Assembly: GCA_930367205.1 (NCBI GenBank)
Contig: OV884014.1
Coordinates: forward strand, 72,953,104-73,017,103
Source: Acanthosoma haemorrhoidale
Lineage: Eukaryota > Arthropoda > Insecta > Hemiptera > Acanthosomatidae
Length of the DNA stretch: 64,000 bases
Direction of reading: 5' to 3'
Positions 23,219 to 35,490 of this stretch are shown piece by piece; the first letter of the stretch is position 1, and each line of letters starts with the position of its first letter. The notes beneath the pieces were generated by a model. The model worked only from the letters and a program-made list of their open reading frames with translations, was not told the origin of the DNA and searched no databases. The position numbers and the translations under genes were made by a program.

Positions 23219-23433
23219 CAGAAGACACTGCAGTCTTATCATCCCACCAAACCCCGATGTAGCATCCCATAACCTACAAAAACACGTTGATGGGATCGAG
23301 CATTGGTGTATCCAATGGTGGTTCAAAGTTAATAAAGCAAAATGTTCCCACATTACCTTCTGCCGCAAGACTTGTCCACTAGTTTTTTTTTAATTCTATT
23401 CCTTACCCTGTATCCGAGATAGTACGGTACTGT
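23219..23433 (+). pseudogene. Second fragment of the Jockey-like RT subfamily
   Basis: The DNA is closely similar to 7053-7268: PDVASHNLQKHVDGIEHWC, FKVNKAKCSHITF and the unusual T-run after CACTAGTT are shared. It begins just after the FADD codons and stops before the thumb block ends. It is cut at both ends, so it is not a simple 5' truncation. Confidence 0.78.
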
Positions 23434-26400
23434 ACTTTTTTAAATAAAAAAAAAGTCAGAAACCCTTATAATAGCACTATCTGTTCTGGTATGAGTCCTA
23501 CTATTATTAATTAATAACCGAAGAAAAATATACAACGGTTCAAGTTCACGGTTCTGTCTGAGTTGTTGTTTCCAAATGTCTAAGCTAGAAAGCAGAAATG
23601 ACACAAGAAGGTCACATTTGATATTGAGACGACATGAATAATAAAGCAATTTCCATAAAACGTGGGCAAGTGCCCTTAATGAATTATTAAATTAGTGGTA
23701 TTAAAACATCAACAAAAACAATGCTATAATTTTGAGTAGGAGATCAAATTAATACTTGATAGTGATTTTTTTTTATATGGTTTAAATACATGAATATGTA
23801 TCTGACCGTCAGTTCACTCATCAGTAATACTAATTACTTTTATAACATTTAGATATCAACAAAATATCAAGTTATTTAGCATAAGTGCTCAGAATTCCCC
23901 CGGTTATATAATTACGTTGTTAAACCAAACAACAAACTATGGTATCACAGAAGAATAAAATTCACTCTAAGGAGAGATAGTTTGTTGAGATATTAGCTTT
24001 TGTTGGTAAAAGAAAGAAAGCACATAGGTTTTCATCAATTTTTTCAGCGGACGAAGTAGAACAAAGAGACACACGAACATAAGAACGTAAGCAGTTATTA
24101 AATATGTGTTTAACATACAGCCTTTATTGTTTATCTCACACAAGGACCTGGTGAAGCTACACGTATAATACCGAAACGTTCTCTATTAATAAATTTGATG
24201 GAATATTATATCCCCAACAATCCTTATCTTAGTTATTATTAACAGTGGGGTAAGTGATTTGAACGCACAAAAATTAGTTAATAAGAAATTATAAAAACAT
24301 AAAACTGATTTTATTAAACTTTAAAGCATTAGTGGCTACAATTGAATCCATTTTATCACACTTGGGCAATGCTTAAAAATAAAATTTTTACAAAACATTA
24401 GCTTTCTCAAAATTACGAAACTTTTACATACACTGGCTTTTTATCCTGGTTAAGTATGAAAATGACGTAATACCTTTTTTCTCTTTATTATATAAATAGA
24501 CAAAATAGATACAATGTAAAAATGAAGTCTACATATTTTAATAAATAACTATATTAACATTGGTCGGTTGTAATATTAGCAATAAAATTAAATTTTAATG
24601 AAAATAATCCTTTCAAATCTATCTTTGGTATTTCAATTCAACATGCGTGTCAGGAAGAACTTAGAAAGGCGAGATTTAAATATTAGAAGGGAAAGGGATT
24701 GGTGAATAGTTTGAGAAGTAGAATTCCAGAGATTGGAAGTAAAGACTAGGATCGATTGGTCTAAAAAAGGGTTCTCTAAGGGATAGAAGCCACAGGTTAG
24801 ATGGAAAGAACTTAAGTTTTGAAATTGGATTTAGTATTCAAAATTGAAGAATGTCTTGAAGAAGTACAGTATGTAAACCGGTATACGACTACAGTGCTCC
24901 ACTTGGAGTACACCAGAACTTTAAAACTAAAAAAAAAATTGCACGATTTTCCATGCCTGGTTTATTTAAAAGAAAATGTTAATGCGAAATTATAAAGCCA
25001 TATAGATATTCTCACCAATGAGGTTCATTGGTCAATGGTTCATTCAATGAAAGAAGGAAAAACTCGTTTATAAACCACCCAACGCCGTCATTGGGTATTT
25101 TCTTTCCCATAGAGGATGTTAGTGATGCCGCAATGTACATACATTTTTATCACTACGCCTTGGAACAGTGAACATATAGAATAGCTCCGTGATTTGCCGC
25201 TTGGCTGGCCACGAAAAGGGAATGAGATTTTTCTCCCGCAAGCTCAATATCGTCAGTTCTCTTCTCGTCCTCTGACATTTTTTCTGATCTTGGCTTTGAT
25301 ACCCGCCAAAAGAGAAATAAATATCCCTTTATCTGTAGTCTTCGACTAAAATTAGGTCTTACTTAAAAATGTTTCTTTTTTTTTTTTTAATATAAAAATA
25401 CTTATACAAAATACTAACATAAAAAAAGTTATCGCGACTAAAACAATATTATATTTATAGGCATATTTATTTACCTCAACCACAGATTTGGTATTGACTT
25501 AGTAATTTGATTTTACTATTTCGTAGGGTCTTTAGAAATATTGAATTGATATTAGATATTGCAATTATGGGAATGATAATGAAAGAAATAAAAATGTCAG
25601 ATAAAAATAGATAGAGGCCAACTAACCAATTCAAAATTTAACAGTTTAAAACATCGATATATATAAATGATTTCCTATAACAAAAGTATGAATAAAAGAG
25701 TGGAACAAGTTAAAATTATACACATAAGTTCTATGTTATATGCCTAAATTTTCCCAAATATTACTATATAATTATTGTAATAAAAAAACCAAACAGCACA
25801 TAATGCCACTCATTGATTGGTCCTGTACAACCTACAGAGGACTGGTTAGACTTCCATAACTTATATTCCAATTTAAGATTTACTATTTACCCCCTCTGTT
25901 AAATCGTATAATGAATTACATACCAGTAATAAATAAATAATTCCCAAGTTAATAAGCGTTAGCCTTAATTGTGAGGAAGCATTAGGACGGAACGGTATTG
26001 AAAATCATAAGGACGAAGCAAGGCAGATATTATGAAACACAGAATTCCAGAGAGTGGGGGGAGTGGACAAGAAAGTAAAGGTCAAAAGTTTTGTGGGTAA
26101 GGTTTTTAAGGTTAGAAACAAAGGATCATGTGTTCCAAGAACTTACTGAGGATTTGAACTGTAACATATTATATATATAGGGATGGTGATGAGAATTAAT
26201 GGTTTGAAAAAGGTATGAACCAAAGAAATATTGCATACGGAAGAAAGGGGGGAGCTACCCTCCCTAAATCAACTTGAGATAGGAGACCAGGGAGCACCAC
26301 GGAGTCCCGAATACAAATCTCATAAAACATGACATGAATACAGGCGTACAAATAAATGGCATCCTTTCATGGCGATATACTGTCCAATGTTAATGAACGT

Positions 26401-28403
26401 TGAAATGTACAGAGCTATGACTGACACTTTCTGAATAAACGTAAGATCACTGTAGGACAAGAATTAGCCGCGTAATCACACATCGAGTGTTATTTAAGAG
26501 GAGCAATTGTCGATGTGTCTGGGATGACAGGCGAGTTTTCAGGGGCTGGGGGGCAAATATTGGTTGTGTGTCTCAGCCTCCAGGCAAATGTTTGCACACA
26601 AGAGAGGTTTCGTTCGGCCAGTCTGCCCACGTGCCGGCCCATTTAGGCATGTCTTCTAGCTTCTGGTGCTTTATTTTGTGTTTCAGTGGAGGACATTAGT
26701 CAAATCAAGAAGCACCACTTTAATAAAACCACTAAAACTCAAAAGTTCAATAAGTCAAAAAGGACTGAATAAAAAAAAAATAATAGGGAAGGAAAATACT
26801 AAAATATTCAATCGTGTCACTTTAAATACATCTTAGAGTGGTTTTCAGACATCATAAGTGTCTAATTCTCCTTTAGTACTCTCCTTCTTGCTTCCTAAAC
26901 ATCCTTCTATCCAATGATTACCACAGGTTAACTGATTAAGCTAGTTCAACAGACACAAGGTAAGCGAATTAATTTTACATTTTTCAACCACATCGTTTGA
27001 TTTCATATTGCAAAATTACTCCAAAGTAGCAATTCACATCAGTTTCATTGCTTAGCTAGTTCTATTACTAGTACATCCATTTCTTTACTCAAGTACAACT
27101 AGACTTTTTCACCTACACAAAAGTTAATACATATACCATTTTCTCATTTTACATGCTTGCTATTAATCCTAAATATAAACACTAATTAAACTGAAATAAC
27201 TCTCTATATACTTATTTTCTGCAATCCATATTCATAGCAATGTGTATTGCACTCGCGCGAGGAATCGCCAATTTGAAGTAAACTGTGTTAAGGGTGATAT
27301 TTACTAAATGATTATTGGGGATGAAATGAACAGGCTTTGTCCTCAAAAATTGTAAAAACTCATAATATTTTGTCAGGTAAAAAAGTTTATTTTTAATTAT
27401 TTTAAACAGGCTAGGTTACGAAGACAAAATAAATGTATAATTATAGATTACTGGTTTATACATCAACTCCCTCAACTCATGAAAACAATAAAATTATTTA
27501 TTAAATAAAGTTAAATAGAGTTGGGAACAAAATAATGAGATTAAACTGTTCCATAGGAAATAACTGGGCCTTGTAGGTAACAACCTTCTGGAAGGCTTCC
27601 TTTGAAAATTAATTTTTGTTTCTTAAAGTTACATTAATCCTACAATTTCATCCATGAATACTCCTCAGCCTTCAGAAACAACTTGGAAGCTTGGAAGCAA
27701 AGTAATTTCTCTTATATTTTTCTTCTTTCACTTTTACCTTTTTTTTTTCTTTTTTTATTATTTTTCAGTGTTCGTCGGCGGGAATTATATTTGAATTTTG
27801 CCGATAAAAACATTCCCATTAGGAGAATGAGCGAATGAATATTTAGAGAGGAATTTGAATGATCCGTCTGCGAGTTTTAATAAAAGTCTGAAGTATAATA
27901 TCCATTCCGATAAATTTGAATACTTTGTTGATCCAGTTAACCATTAACGTATTGAATAAATAAAAGAAAATGAACCATTCAATAAAAAAACAATTAGCTA
28001 TCAACACATTGCCGGTCTGTATGGTCATAATATATTAATTTATTACATTCAATATGTACACAACTCTGAACATTCTATTAATACAAGTTTTAATCTTGGC
28101 AAAAAGGCAAAAATAAAAAGATATATTATCCTTTATATCAGCCAAACCCAATTAATTAAAACCCCATGATTAATTAAAAATGAAATGAGAGACTTCACTA
28201 TAAAAACAAACGGCAGTTAATTCTCTTTTGTGCGTTCGTCTATACCTATTTCTTTGTCAATGGCGGTCAAAATAATTATCGATGGCTTTTGTATATTTCT
28301 TAATTTTATTGTACTAGATAGAAATATTTATTAATATACATCAATATACATATACACTTTTGCATATAATAGGTTAAAGCAATTCATATTAATATTTAGT
28401 TGG
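23434..28403. other. Intergenic DNA
   Basis: About 5 kb of AT-rich sequence. Purine-rich patches at 24650-24900 and 26000-26280 share AGAATTCCAGAGA and similar flanks and may be diverged copies of one repeat. A GC-richer island at 26470-26690 is non-coding as far as I can tell. No exon is recognised. Confidence 0.35.
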
Positions 28404-28497
28404 CCAAGATCTTTAATTTGATACCCTACTTAATATGATAGAAAAATATTTATTTTTTTACTACTAATTAATTGTTTATGCCTATTTTAGAGAGACT
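28404..28497. repeat. Interspersed repeat, copy 1
   Basis: It shares CAAGATCTTTAATTTGATA, then CC-AC-TAAT, TAGAAAAA and TAATTAAT-type sequence in order with 61548-61635. About 90 bp, family unknown. Confidence 0.45.
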
Positions 28498-28959
28498 GGT
28501 TTAATCTTAGCATATTGGGGGGTCAATTGAAAAGTTTCGCAATTATAAGTTTTAAAAACTAATTTTAAATTACATATTATTAATTCGGTAGTCGATTTAT
28601 TTTTTGATAACTCAAAATTATAGGAAATATTTTTTTTAAACCTTATATCTATGTTTTATTAATCATATTTTATAGACATGGCAATATTCAGATTTTTTTA
28701 TTTTTATATATTAACTTGGAATTCTAAGGAAAATTTCATTTCTTCTCCCAGCTTGACCAGGAGGCCCACATAGACCAGTACAAATAGACATGCCTACAAA
28801 GAGAGACATGAGTTTTTAAATTTGAACCTTAAAGTGGACATTAATTACTTATTTACACGTATCAAACAAAAGAAAAACTATAACTAAATAAGTAATGTCT
28901 CTATATATTTTTTTATAGCTCCCATTGATAGACCCTGCAAAACACTCTCCTCTAAATTA

Positions 28960-29130
28960 TTGTTGCTAAAGTATATGTGTTACCGTGGAGATTGGAGATT
29001 GTGGTGGATTTTAAGAAATTTATTCTGCATTCTCCGTAGCTTAAGGATGTTCCTGTTACAGGTCTGTATGCCGGTGATGCATATACTCGTAAGTCGGTCT
29101 GACAAGCGTTTCATAAACTATTCAATGTTT
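28960..29130 (-). pseudogene. Possible LINE RT C-terminal fragment
   Basis: On the - strand two frames give ETLVRPTYEYMHHRHTDL and then NILKLRRMQNKFLKI. These resemble the Jockey-type stretches 'K..RP...Y..P.WG' and 'LQ..QNK.LR.I'. The match is short and weak; it may be chance. Confidence 0.3.
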
Positions 29131-30600
29131 CGGCGAATAAGAGCTTCAAACTAACATTTGTTACCAGCGAGAGAAAAGGAAGAACTGGTTCCAGTGGCCA
29201 GCCTAATTAAGACCAAAGTACCGACATTGGTGGCGGGAAGACGGGCAACCCTTATTTATAAGCCCTAACCCCTGTCACCCTGTAAGGAATTAATTGAATA
29301 AGTTGAGCTCTCCCTAGGACCTCTCCTCTTTATATATTCCCTTCTTTTTCTAAATTTTTTTGTTCATTTTTCTTTCTCATAGGTCTACTACCTAGTACCT
29401 AAAAAGCCTAAGATTTTTTACTCTTTTTCGGTTGGTGCTGTCCGCCTCTATCAAATCCCACCCACCCGTAAGGAGGGTAGAAAATTTAATATTTCTATTC
29501 GAGAGGAAAATTGAAAAGAAAATTATATTAAGTAAATACCTCGGGCAGAGAAAAACACATCTTTCTTTTTAATAACGGAAATACTCACTTCTTGATAAAA
29601 CATTTATGGTCTGTGGTAGAGGTTTTTTTTTAACACTCTTCTGTTTTAATAACAAATAATTGAAAATTTTATTCGCAAAACAAAAAAATTGATTACTTGT
29701 TGATTTAACTATGTTCAAATAACAAGTGATTACTTATTATTTAATATGATTACATGCTAAGATAACAGTTGAAAATATATTTGCCACTTTTATTTGGCTA
29801 TTACACACGAATTACATATATATATATATGTTTCTATTAAATCTTTTTCAGATAAATCATGCGAATAAACATAAAATAGTCTTTTTCAAGCCCTGTTTGT
29901 GCTGATAAATATTACATATGATGCAAATTAAAGGCAAGCGTTAATCTGATGGAGCTTAGCCACTAAAATATGTCACTATTTATCAAGGAATGAAAATCTG
30001 CCAGTACAAAAAAAGGGAAAACCTACCCATCAGAATCAATTATCTGAAATAGCACCTAAGGAATATTGTTGGTATATGCATGTCCTATACGGAGGTCTTG
30101 TCAAGAATAAGTTGAATTAACGCAAACGAAAATGTAAAATTGGTTCCACACCAAAAAAATTCTACAATCGATGACATTTTTCGCAGGAGCTGTTTTTGTT
30201 CTGAACCTTCAACTAACTTTAGACTACCATGCTAAAAATCTGTTCACATAGTTAATAGATCTAAATATTAAAAAGTGATGCTTGAAACTGACAGAGTATC
30301 CTGAGATACCGTTAACTCTTTGAGGGGATAACCACTACAACAATAAGCACTACCGGAAAATGTCATATTTCATTTTATTTAGCACCAACTAAGGCCGGAT
30401 TGTCCGGCTCATTTTATCGTGGGAACCACGACGTAATATATTATCAAAGTATAACAAAAACTTTTGTAAGGAAAAAAAAACAGATGTGATTTTCATTCAA
30501 TTTAGAGATTCTTAGTTCTTATATGTTCGACCCCTGCCATATCATGGGAAAATAAGAAAGGAATAAGAATAGATTAAGAGACAGAGATTGTAAATGTGGA
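29131..30600. other. Intergenic DNA
   Basis: AT-rich, with a pyrimidine-rich stretch around 29220-29480. No gene or recognised element is seen. Confidence 0.35.
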
Positions 30601-32185
30601 GGTATCTTTCGACTGTCATAAACTACTGGAAGTCGGCATGCAATAAACCCTTTTAGATGTGGGCCGATTTCCACGATGGCAATCAACGGTGCCATCCGTC
30701 ACGGAGTCTCGTTTAATGGCTGGAGGATTAGACAGTTTAAAACCATTCTTTTTCTTCCTGCAAAAGATTGTGTCATAAAAGAAGGTGTGAAGAGCACGTC
30801 TCCAGCTCTGTTGAAAAGAGTAGAAAGTCGTATTCTTTAATGCATAAGGGTCGTAAAGGGAAAGGTCTTTTAAAGTGACGGAGACACGGTAGGTCTCAGA
30901 GTATGGAAAGCAGTAGCAGCTGAGAATTCGAACAGTGAACGTCTCGTGAAGACCCAGCTCTAAAAAAGGAAGAAATTTTGAAGAACCGAAAATTGAAGAA
31001 ATGGAGACGGCGATGGAGGTCGAGCCCTCGAGGAAGTGGCCGGTTTCTACGTCATCAGCCGGGGACAGTGAAGAGGGTTTCGTTGCTCCCAAAAACCCAG
31101 CCAAGGCCAAGAGACCGGCGAAAAATTCCCCTACACAGGTAGGGGTGCTATATGAAGTGCAAGCTAGCGAGTCTCCAGAAAGCCCTCATCCAGGCCAGCC
31201 AGTGGCAAAGAAGCCACCGCCGATAGTTGTCTCTGGAGAGACAACTACTACCCTAGCCCAGCTTTTCAGAGAAGCAACAATATACAAATACGCCCTCAGG
31301 AAGGCGTCACCATACACACCGAGCTGGAGGAAGAAAGGATTCAAATCCTAGATCTACTCCAGCAGACAGGAAGACAATTCCACTCCTTTGCTCCAAGGCG
31401 TGGATCCAGAAATAAGAAGTATCTTATTCTTGAGTTAGATGTCCAGGAGGACATTAACGAAATCAACGCCGCAATAGCAACAGCCGAGCCCGACGTCTTC
31501 GACATAGACGTAGACTGAGGAAGACGGACCCTAGCGGGCAGAAGATAGAAATACCTCCTGTCCTAGTGACAGCAAAGCCCTTCGTGACCCTCAACGCGAT
31601 GAAAAGGTCGAGGGCCATAAATCATGTGATTATTAGAATAGTCACCTACGAAGAGCAGCGGTCTCACAGTTCTTCAAGTGCCAGGAGTTCGGGCATACCC
31701 GAAATCACTGCGGAAGAACACCACGTTGTGTGAGGTGTGGAGGACCTCACGAATCAGGCCAATGCCCCAGGATGGAAGCCCCCTCAAGTGCTCCAATTGT
31801 GGAGAGCCGCACCCAGCCTCATACCGTGGCTGCCTGAAAAGGAAGGAGCTATTGCCCCGACCTAGGCCGAACACCTGGCAACAGCAGCAACAACCGAAGA
31901 GGAGAAAGCAAGGACCGCCAAGACCTGCACCACCAATGCCTGGGACCGCACTCTCTACCCTGGTCGGACCGTACTACCGATACCACACCAGCCAAGACCC
32001 CGGGACCCACCGAAGCCGGACCTACTACGAGCAGCTACGCGAGGCCCGTAGACCCCCGGATGGACACTCGCCTGACGTTACTCACTCTCGACCAGCGACG
32101 AGACCTGGACTACGGACCATGATGGATGACCACCCTTGTGGACCTTTGCAGCCAAATGTGTGCTGTCTTCATGACCAACTAACTT
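30601..32185 (+). pseudogene. Jockey-clade LINE ORF1 (gag-like) remnant with probable 5' leader
   Basis: The ORF1 start is the ATG at 31001; it runs open to 31351. In the next frame, GVTIHTELEEERIQILDLL and QFHSFAPRGSRNKKYLILEL (about 31295-31518) match the PRE_C2HC domain found before zinc knuckles in Jockey ORF1. Then come knuckles: CQEFGHTRNHC (its first Cys is replaced), CVRCGGPHESGQC and, after a frameshift, CSNCGEPHPASYRGC. ORF1 proteins bind element RNA. 30601-31000 is GC-moderate, non-coding on this strand and probably the element's 5' leader. It breaks off at about 32185 with no ORF2, which is unusual for LINE copies. At least two frameshifts make it non-functional. Confidence 0.78.
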
Positions 32186-34416
32186 GGTGAGTCACCTCAT
32201 ACTTAATTTTAATACAGATGGACTAATGAAACTTCCATTCGCTCAAAGACAAAAAAAACAAAGTGTAAACATGTTCAAAAGTGTCATTAATACAACTTCC
32301 ATCCACTTTATGAAATTAGTAGAACCATACCAATTCAATATTCGTAATCGGCGCATTTTTTCTTGTCTTCAGGTTTTCTAGTGAAGCTTACTGCTTGAAT
32401 TACGTATTTTTTTTAAGTTGCTTAAATTTTATATTTGTGAATAGAAATCATCTAAATGCTATTTTTATTCTTATTGCTTTGAACATGCCCGATTCAAAAA
32501 GTTTAATCATTACCCGACAATCTCCGTAAATAGGGTATGGTTCTGTCATCCTACTGACTGATATAAGGTTTTTATTAGCAGCAATAGTTTATAGGAAGGT
32601 AAGAAAGGTATTGTGGTAAAGTAAAGGAAGGTAAGGTTTTATGGTTAAGTATAGTTAAGGGCTTATGGTAAATTATCGGAAGTTACTGGACCAAGAAGAA
32701 GAGAAGCTTTGAGACCTTTAATCCATAGACCTGTTATATATTTTAATAAGATTTCATAACTCATCTTCAAACGTATCATTATTTATCAAGTATCGATGCC
32801 ATTCTCAACCAATTAATTCTTAGCTCCAAGTTAACCACATCCCAGATTGGTTTCTTGACAGGACTCTTGCAGTAACGAGAAGACAAGCTGGTAGTACAGA
32901 CGACAAGACACAAGGCTTCTTATATTAGACAGCTGACAGGATACGTTTGTTGAACCCAGCTGAGCAATTTTATTAACCGCGACTTGACAGCTCAATGTTG
33001 CCCCCCCCCCCCTTCCAACCGCTACTATACTAACAGTATTAGCTGTGTTCAAGGTAAAGTTGTGGTCAAACTTTTAGCTATTCTTTTCCTTCTCAGAGGA
33101 ATATTTTTTAATGTAAAACTCATTTAGATCTAATCCTATTCCATACCATAGTAATAATTAATAATAGTAATAATATTAAAAGTGTCAGTGTTTAGATACT
33201 TACTACTTATGTTTAGGTTATTGTTAGATGCACTAACATTTTTGCTTTGCATAAATTTTTTCTAGCTGTCTTCAAATAATTTCTTTTATTATTAACATTT
33301 TCTAAGTTCCATTTGAAAAATGTTGATTATGGGCAATTTGTATGATTGCGTTGTAGGATCAGGTTTGTTTACGGCAGCTTAAGGGTTAAGAGATGCCTAG
33401 AGTGAGCAAACACATGTGCCAATCTTCCCCTGAAGCCACTCAGATGTAGGCGTCGCTGCCCATTTGCAGTTTTGATAATTTCGACCTCATTGAAGTGTTA
33501 CGTTGTACTGCTTGACCACTCAACGAGACCTCACGAGCATCGGTCACGATAAAGGCTTTAGAGACTTATTTACTGTTAATATTATTAGAGACTTGCTCAT
33601 TATTAGTATTATAAATTTAGCAATACTTTAGTTTTATTTATTTGGTAATTACTATAACTTTTAAGTTTTTTTTTCTCAGAGCTTTGACTTTTTCATTATC
33701 GGTTTTTATTAAGATTTCATTTCTTTTAACACCTCGATAAATATTCTGGGGAAAATATTGTGTCTAATAATTTGACCAGGCGCCTTATGGGCATAAGCCC
33801 TTGAGCTTCACTTCCAAAGGTCCGACTATTTTGGGGGAGTTCAAACAGATACAACTGTGTCTATCTTTTTATCCCAAATAAAAAGTTTGATGTTTGGAAA
33901 ATTGGATTTTAGCTTATTAAAACCACTTATCCCGTCAATGAAGTCAGCCAAAATATAGTCTCATAAGAATAGTATGTTTATGAAAATTACCAATAAATTC
34001 GTATACAAATATTTTGAAATGGCGTGCATAATTTTGTCTCTAATTGTACATTTTCATTTTCTTTTTCTTTTAATTTGTTTTTGTGTTCTGTAACTTTTCA
34101 CATACCAGATGCGTGATTAGGCATCTTATTAAAGATGAGATAAATTATGAAAAAAATCACTAAATAAAATTTTCAAATAGACAAGCAACCTCCATTGGGA
34201 ATTCCCATTCATTTGGCAAGTTCCTTTACTCCGATACCATGTGTACAAATGGGTCTCGTCTATAAATTTACACATTATATTCCTTTTGTAATATAGTAAG
34301 GTTGCCTCGAATCAGCAGCCTCAAGTTTTTGGGAATATTCCATAGGTGGAAATAAGCACTAGAGTCCTGGGCCTTGAAAATAAAGACGTTACGAAGATCA
34401 AATGAAAAAAAAAAAA
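32186..34416. other. Intergenic DNA
   Basis: AT-rich. 32580-32720 is rich in simple GGTAAG/GTTAAG motifs; a poly-C run lies at 33001-33013; 33360-33560 is a GC-richer patch. No gene is seen. Confidence 0.4.
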
Positions 34417-34745
34417 ATTTTTCTTTATTTAATAACTCAATATTAAACTATGAAGTTCCTTTGTGAACGTTTGTAGACATTTAAAGTGAAACATTCACAA
34501 GGATTGCATGATGACAATGCAAATGGTTAATGTATTGCAATTTGAAAAGTTTGAGGATTTTCATAGGAAAACATTGATTTCACGATATTTTTCTTTTTTT
34601 ATTAACTCAACATAAGACCGTCACGTTCCTTAGTAAAAGTTTATAGACATTCAAAGCACATCGTTCACAGGGATTACATAATGAAAATGCAAGTGGCTAA
34701 TTAATTAAAATTTGATAAGTTTGAGGATTTTAATAAGGCAACATT
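34417..34745. repeat. Two-copy tandem repeat, period 170 bp
   Basis: Copies 34417-34586 and 34587-34745 share, in order, ATTTTTCTTT-TTTA, AACTCAA, GTTCCTT-GT, TAGACATT, TTCACA-GGATT, AATGCAA and AAGTTTGAGGATTTT. They are clearly homologous but diverged. Function unknown. Confidence 0.75.
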
Positions 34746-35458
34746 AAAAAAATTTTTTTTCTCTAAGGAACAACGTGTAAACCCCTCTTAGTAAATTAGT
34801 AAGCCCTCTCAGAATATAGTTGTGTAAGCTTCGTTTGAGCTAATTTACACAAAATTTGTTGACAAAAACCTCTGTTAATTTGGTTAAGAAGTCTCAACTA
34901 ATTGTTTTGGCTATTCGGTAACCTTGTTTTTAATATTAGCGAGAAGATTTATATAGCCTTCGCATTTTAGCGACTAAATCAACATATTATTTTTTTGATA
35001 AGATCTCTTTTCTTAAAGAAGATTTTCAGATCATTTGGATCTCAAAATGTAATTCATCTCACAAGGAAATTGATAAATTATTTAACTGTTGTTTTCAATG
35101 TAACCTTAACACTTTGCAACAGTGTTTCGAACCTCACCAAAACTATGGTATTTTAAGGAAAATTACATTGTTTCATATATGTCTCCTCTTTTCACGTCTT
35201 TCATTTATATATTAACTACGATAAAGTTGTTTTTTGGGTTTTTTTTTAAAGGGAGGGGGGGTATTTTTGGTCAATTAGTTAATTAATTAATTGGTGGATT
35301 ATCAATATAATTATTAAAAAGGACACTCTTCATCACTTAGTTACATTAAGAAACACCTTCATTATAAACCCATGTTAATGCATCTGTGCATGGCAGGATG
35401 AGGAGAAATTTGCAAAGTTTCTTTTAATATTTTCATTGTATAACTTCATGGGGTTTAG

Positions 35459-35490
<32 letters not shown>

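Noticed and set aside
24650..26280. Two purine-rich patches as copies of one LINE
   Set aside because: They share AGAATTCCAGAGA and similar composition only; no RT motif could be read in any frame.
28513..28545. GGGGGTCAATTGAAAAGTTTCG as a possible mariner end
   Set aside because: No matching inverted copy with TA flank and no transposase was found nearby.
30616..31110. 164-codon - strand open frame
   Set aside because: It overlaps the 5' leader and ORF1 start of the Jockey-type remnant in antisense and carries no recognisable domain.
35459..35490. 31-nt A-run as tail of a retroposed gene
   Set aside because: The sequence before it is AT-rich and shows no coding or SINE body, and no flanking duplication was found.
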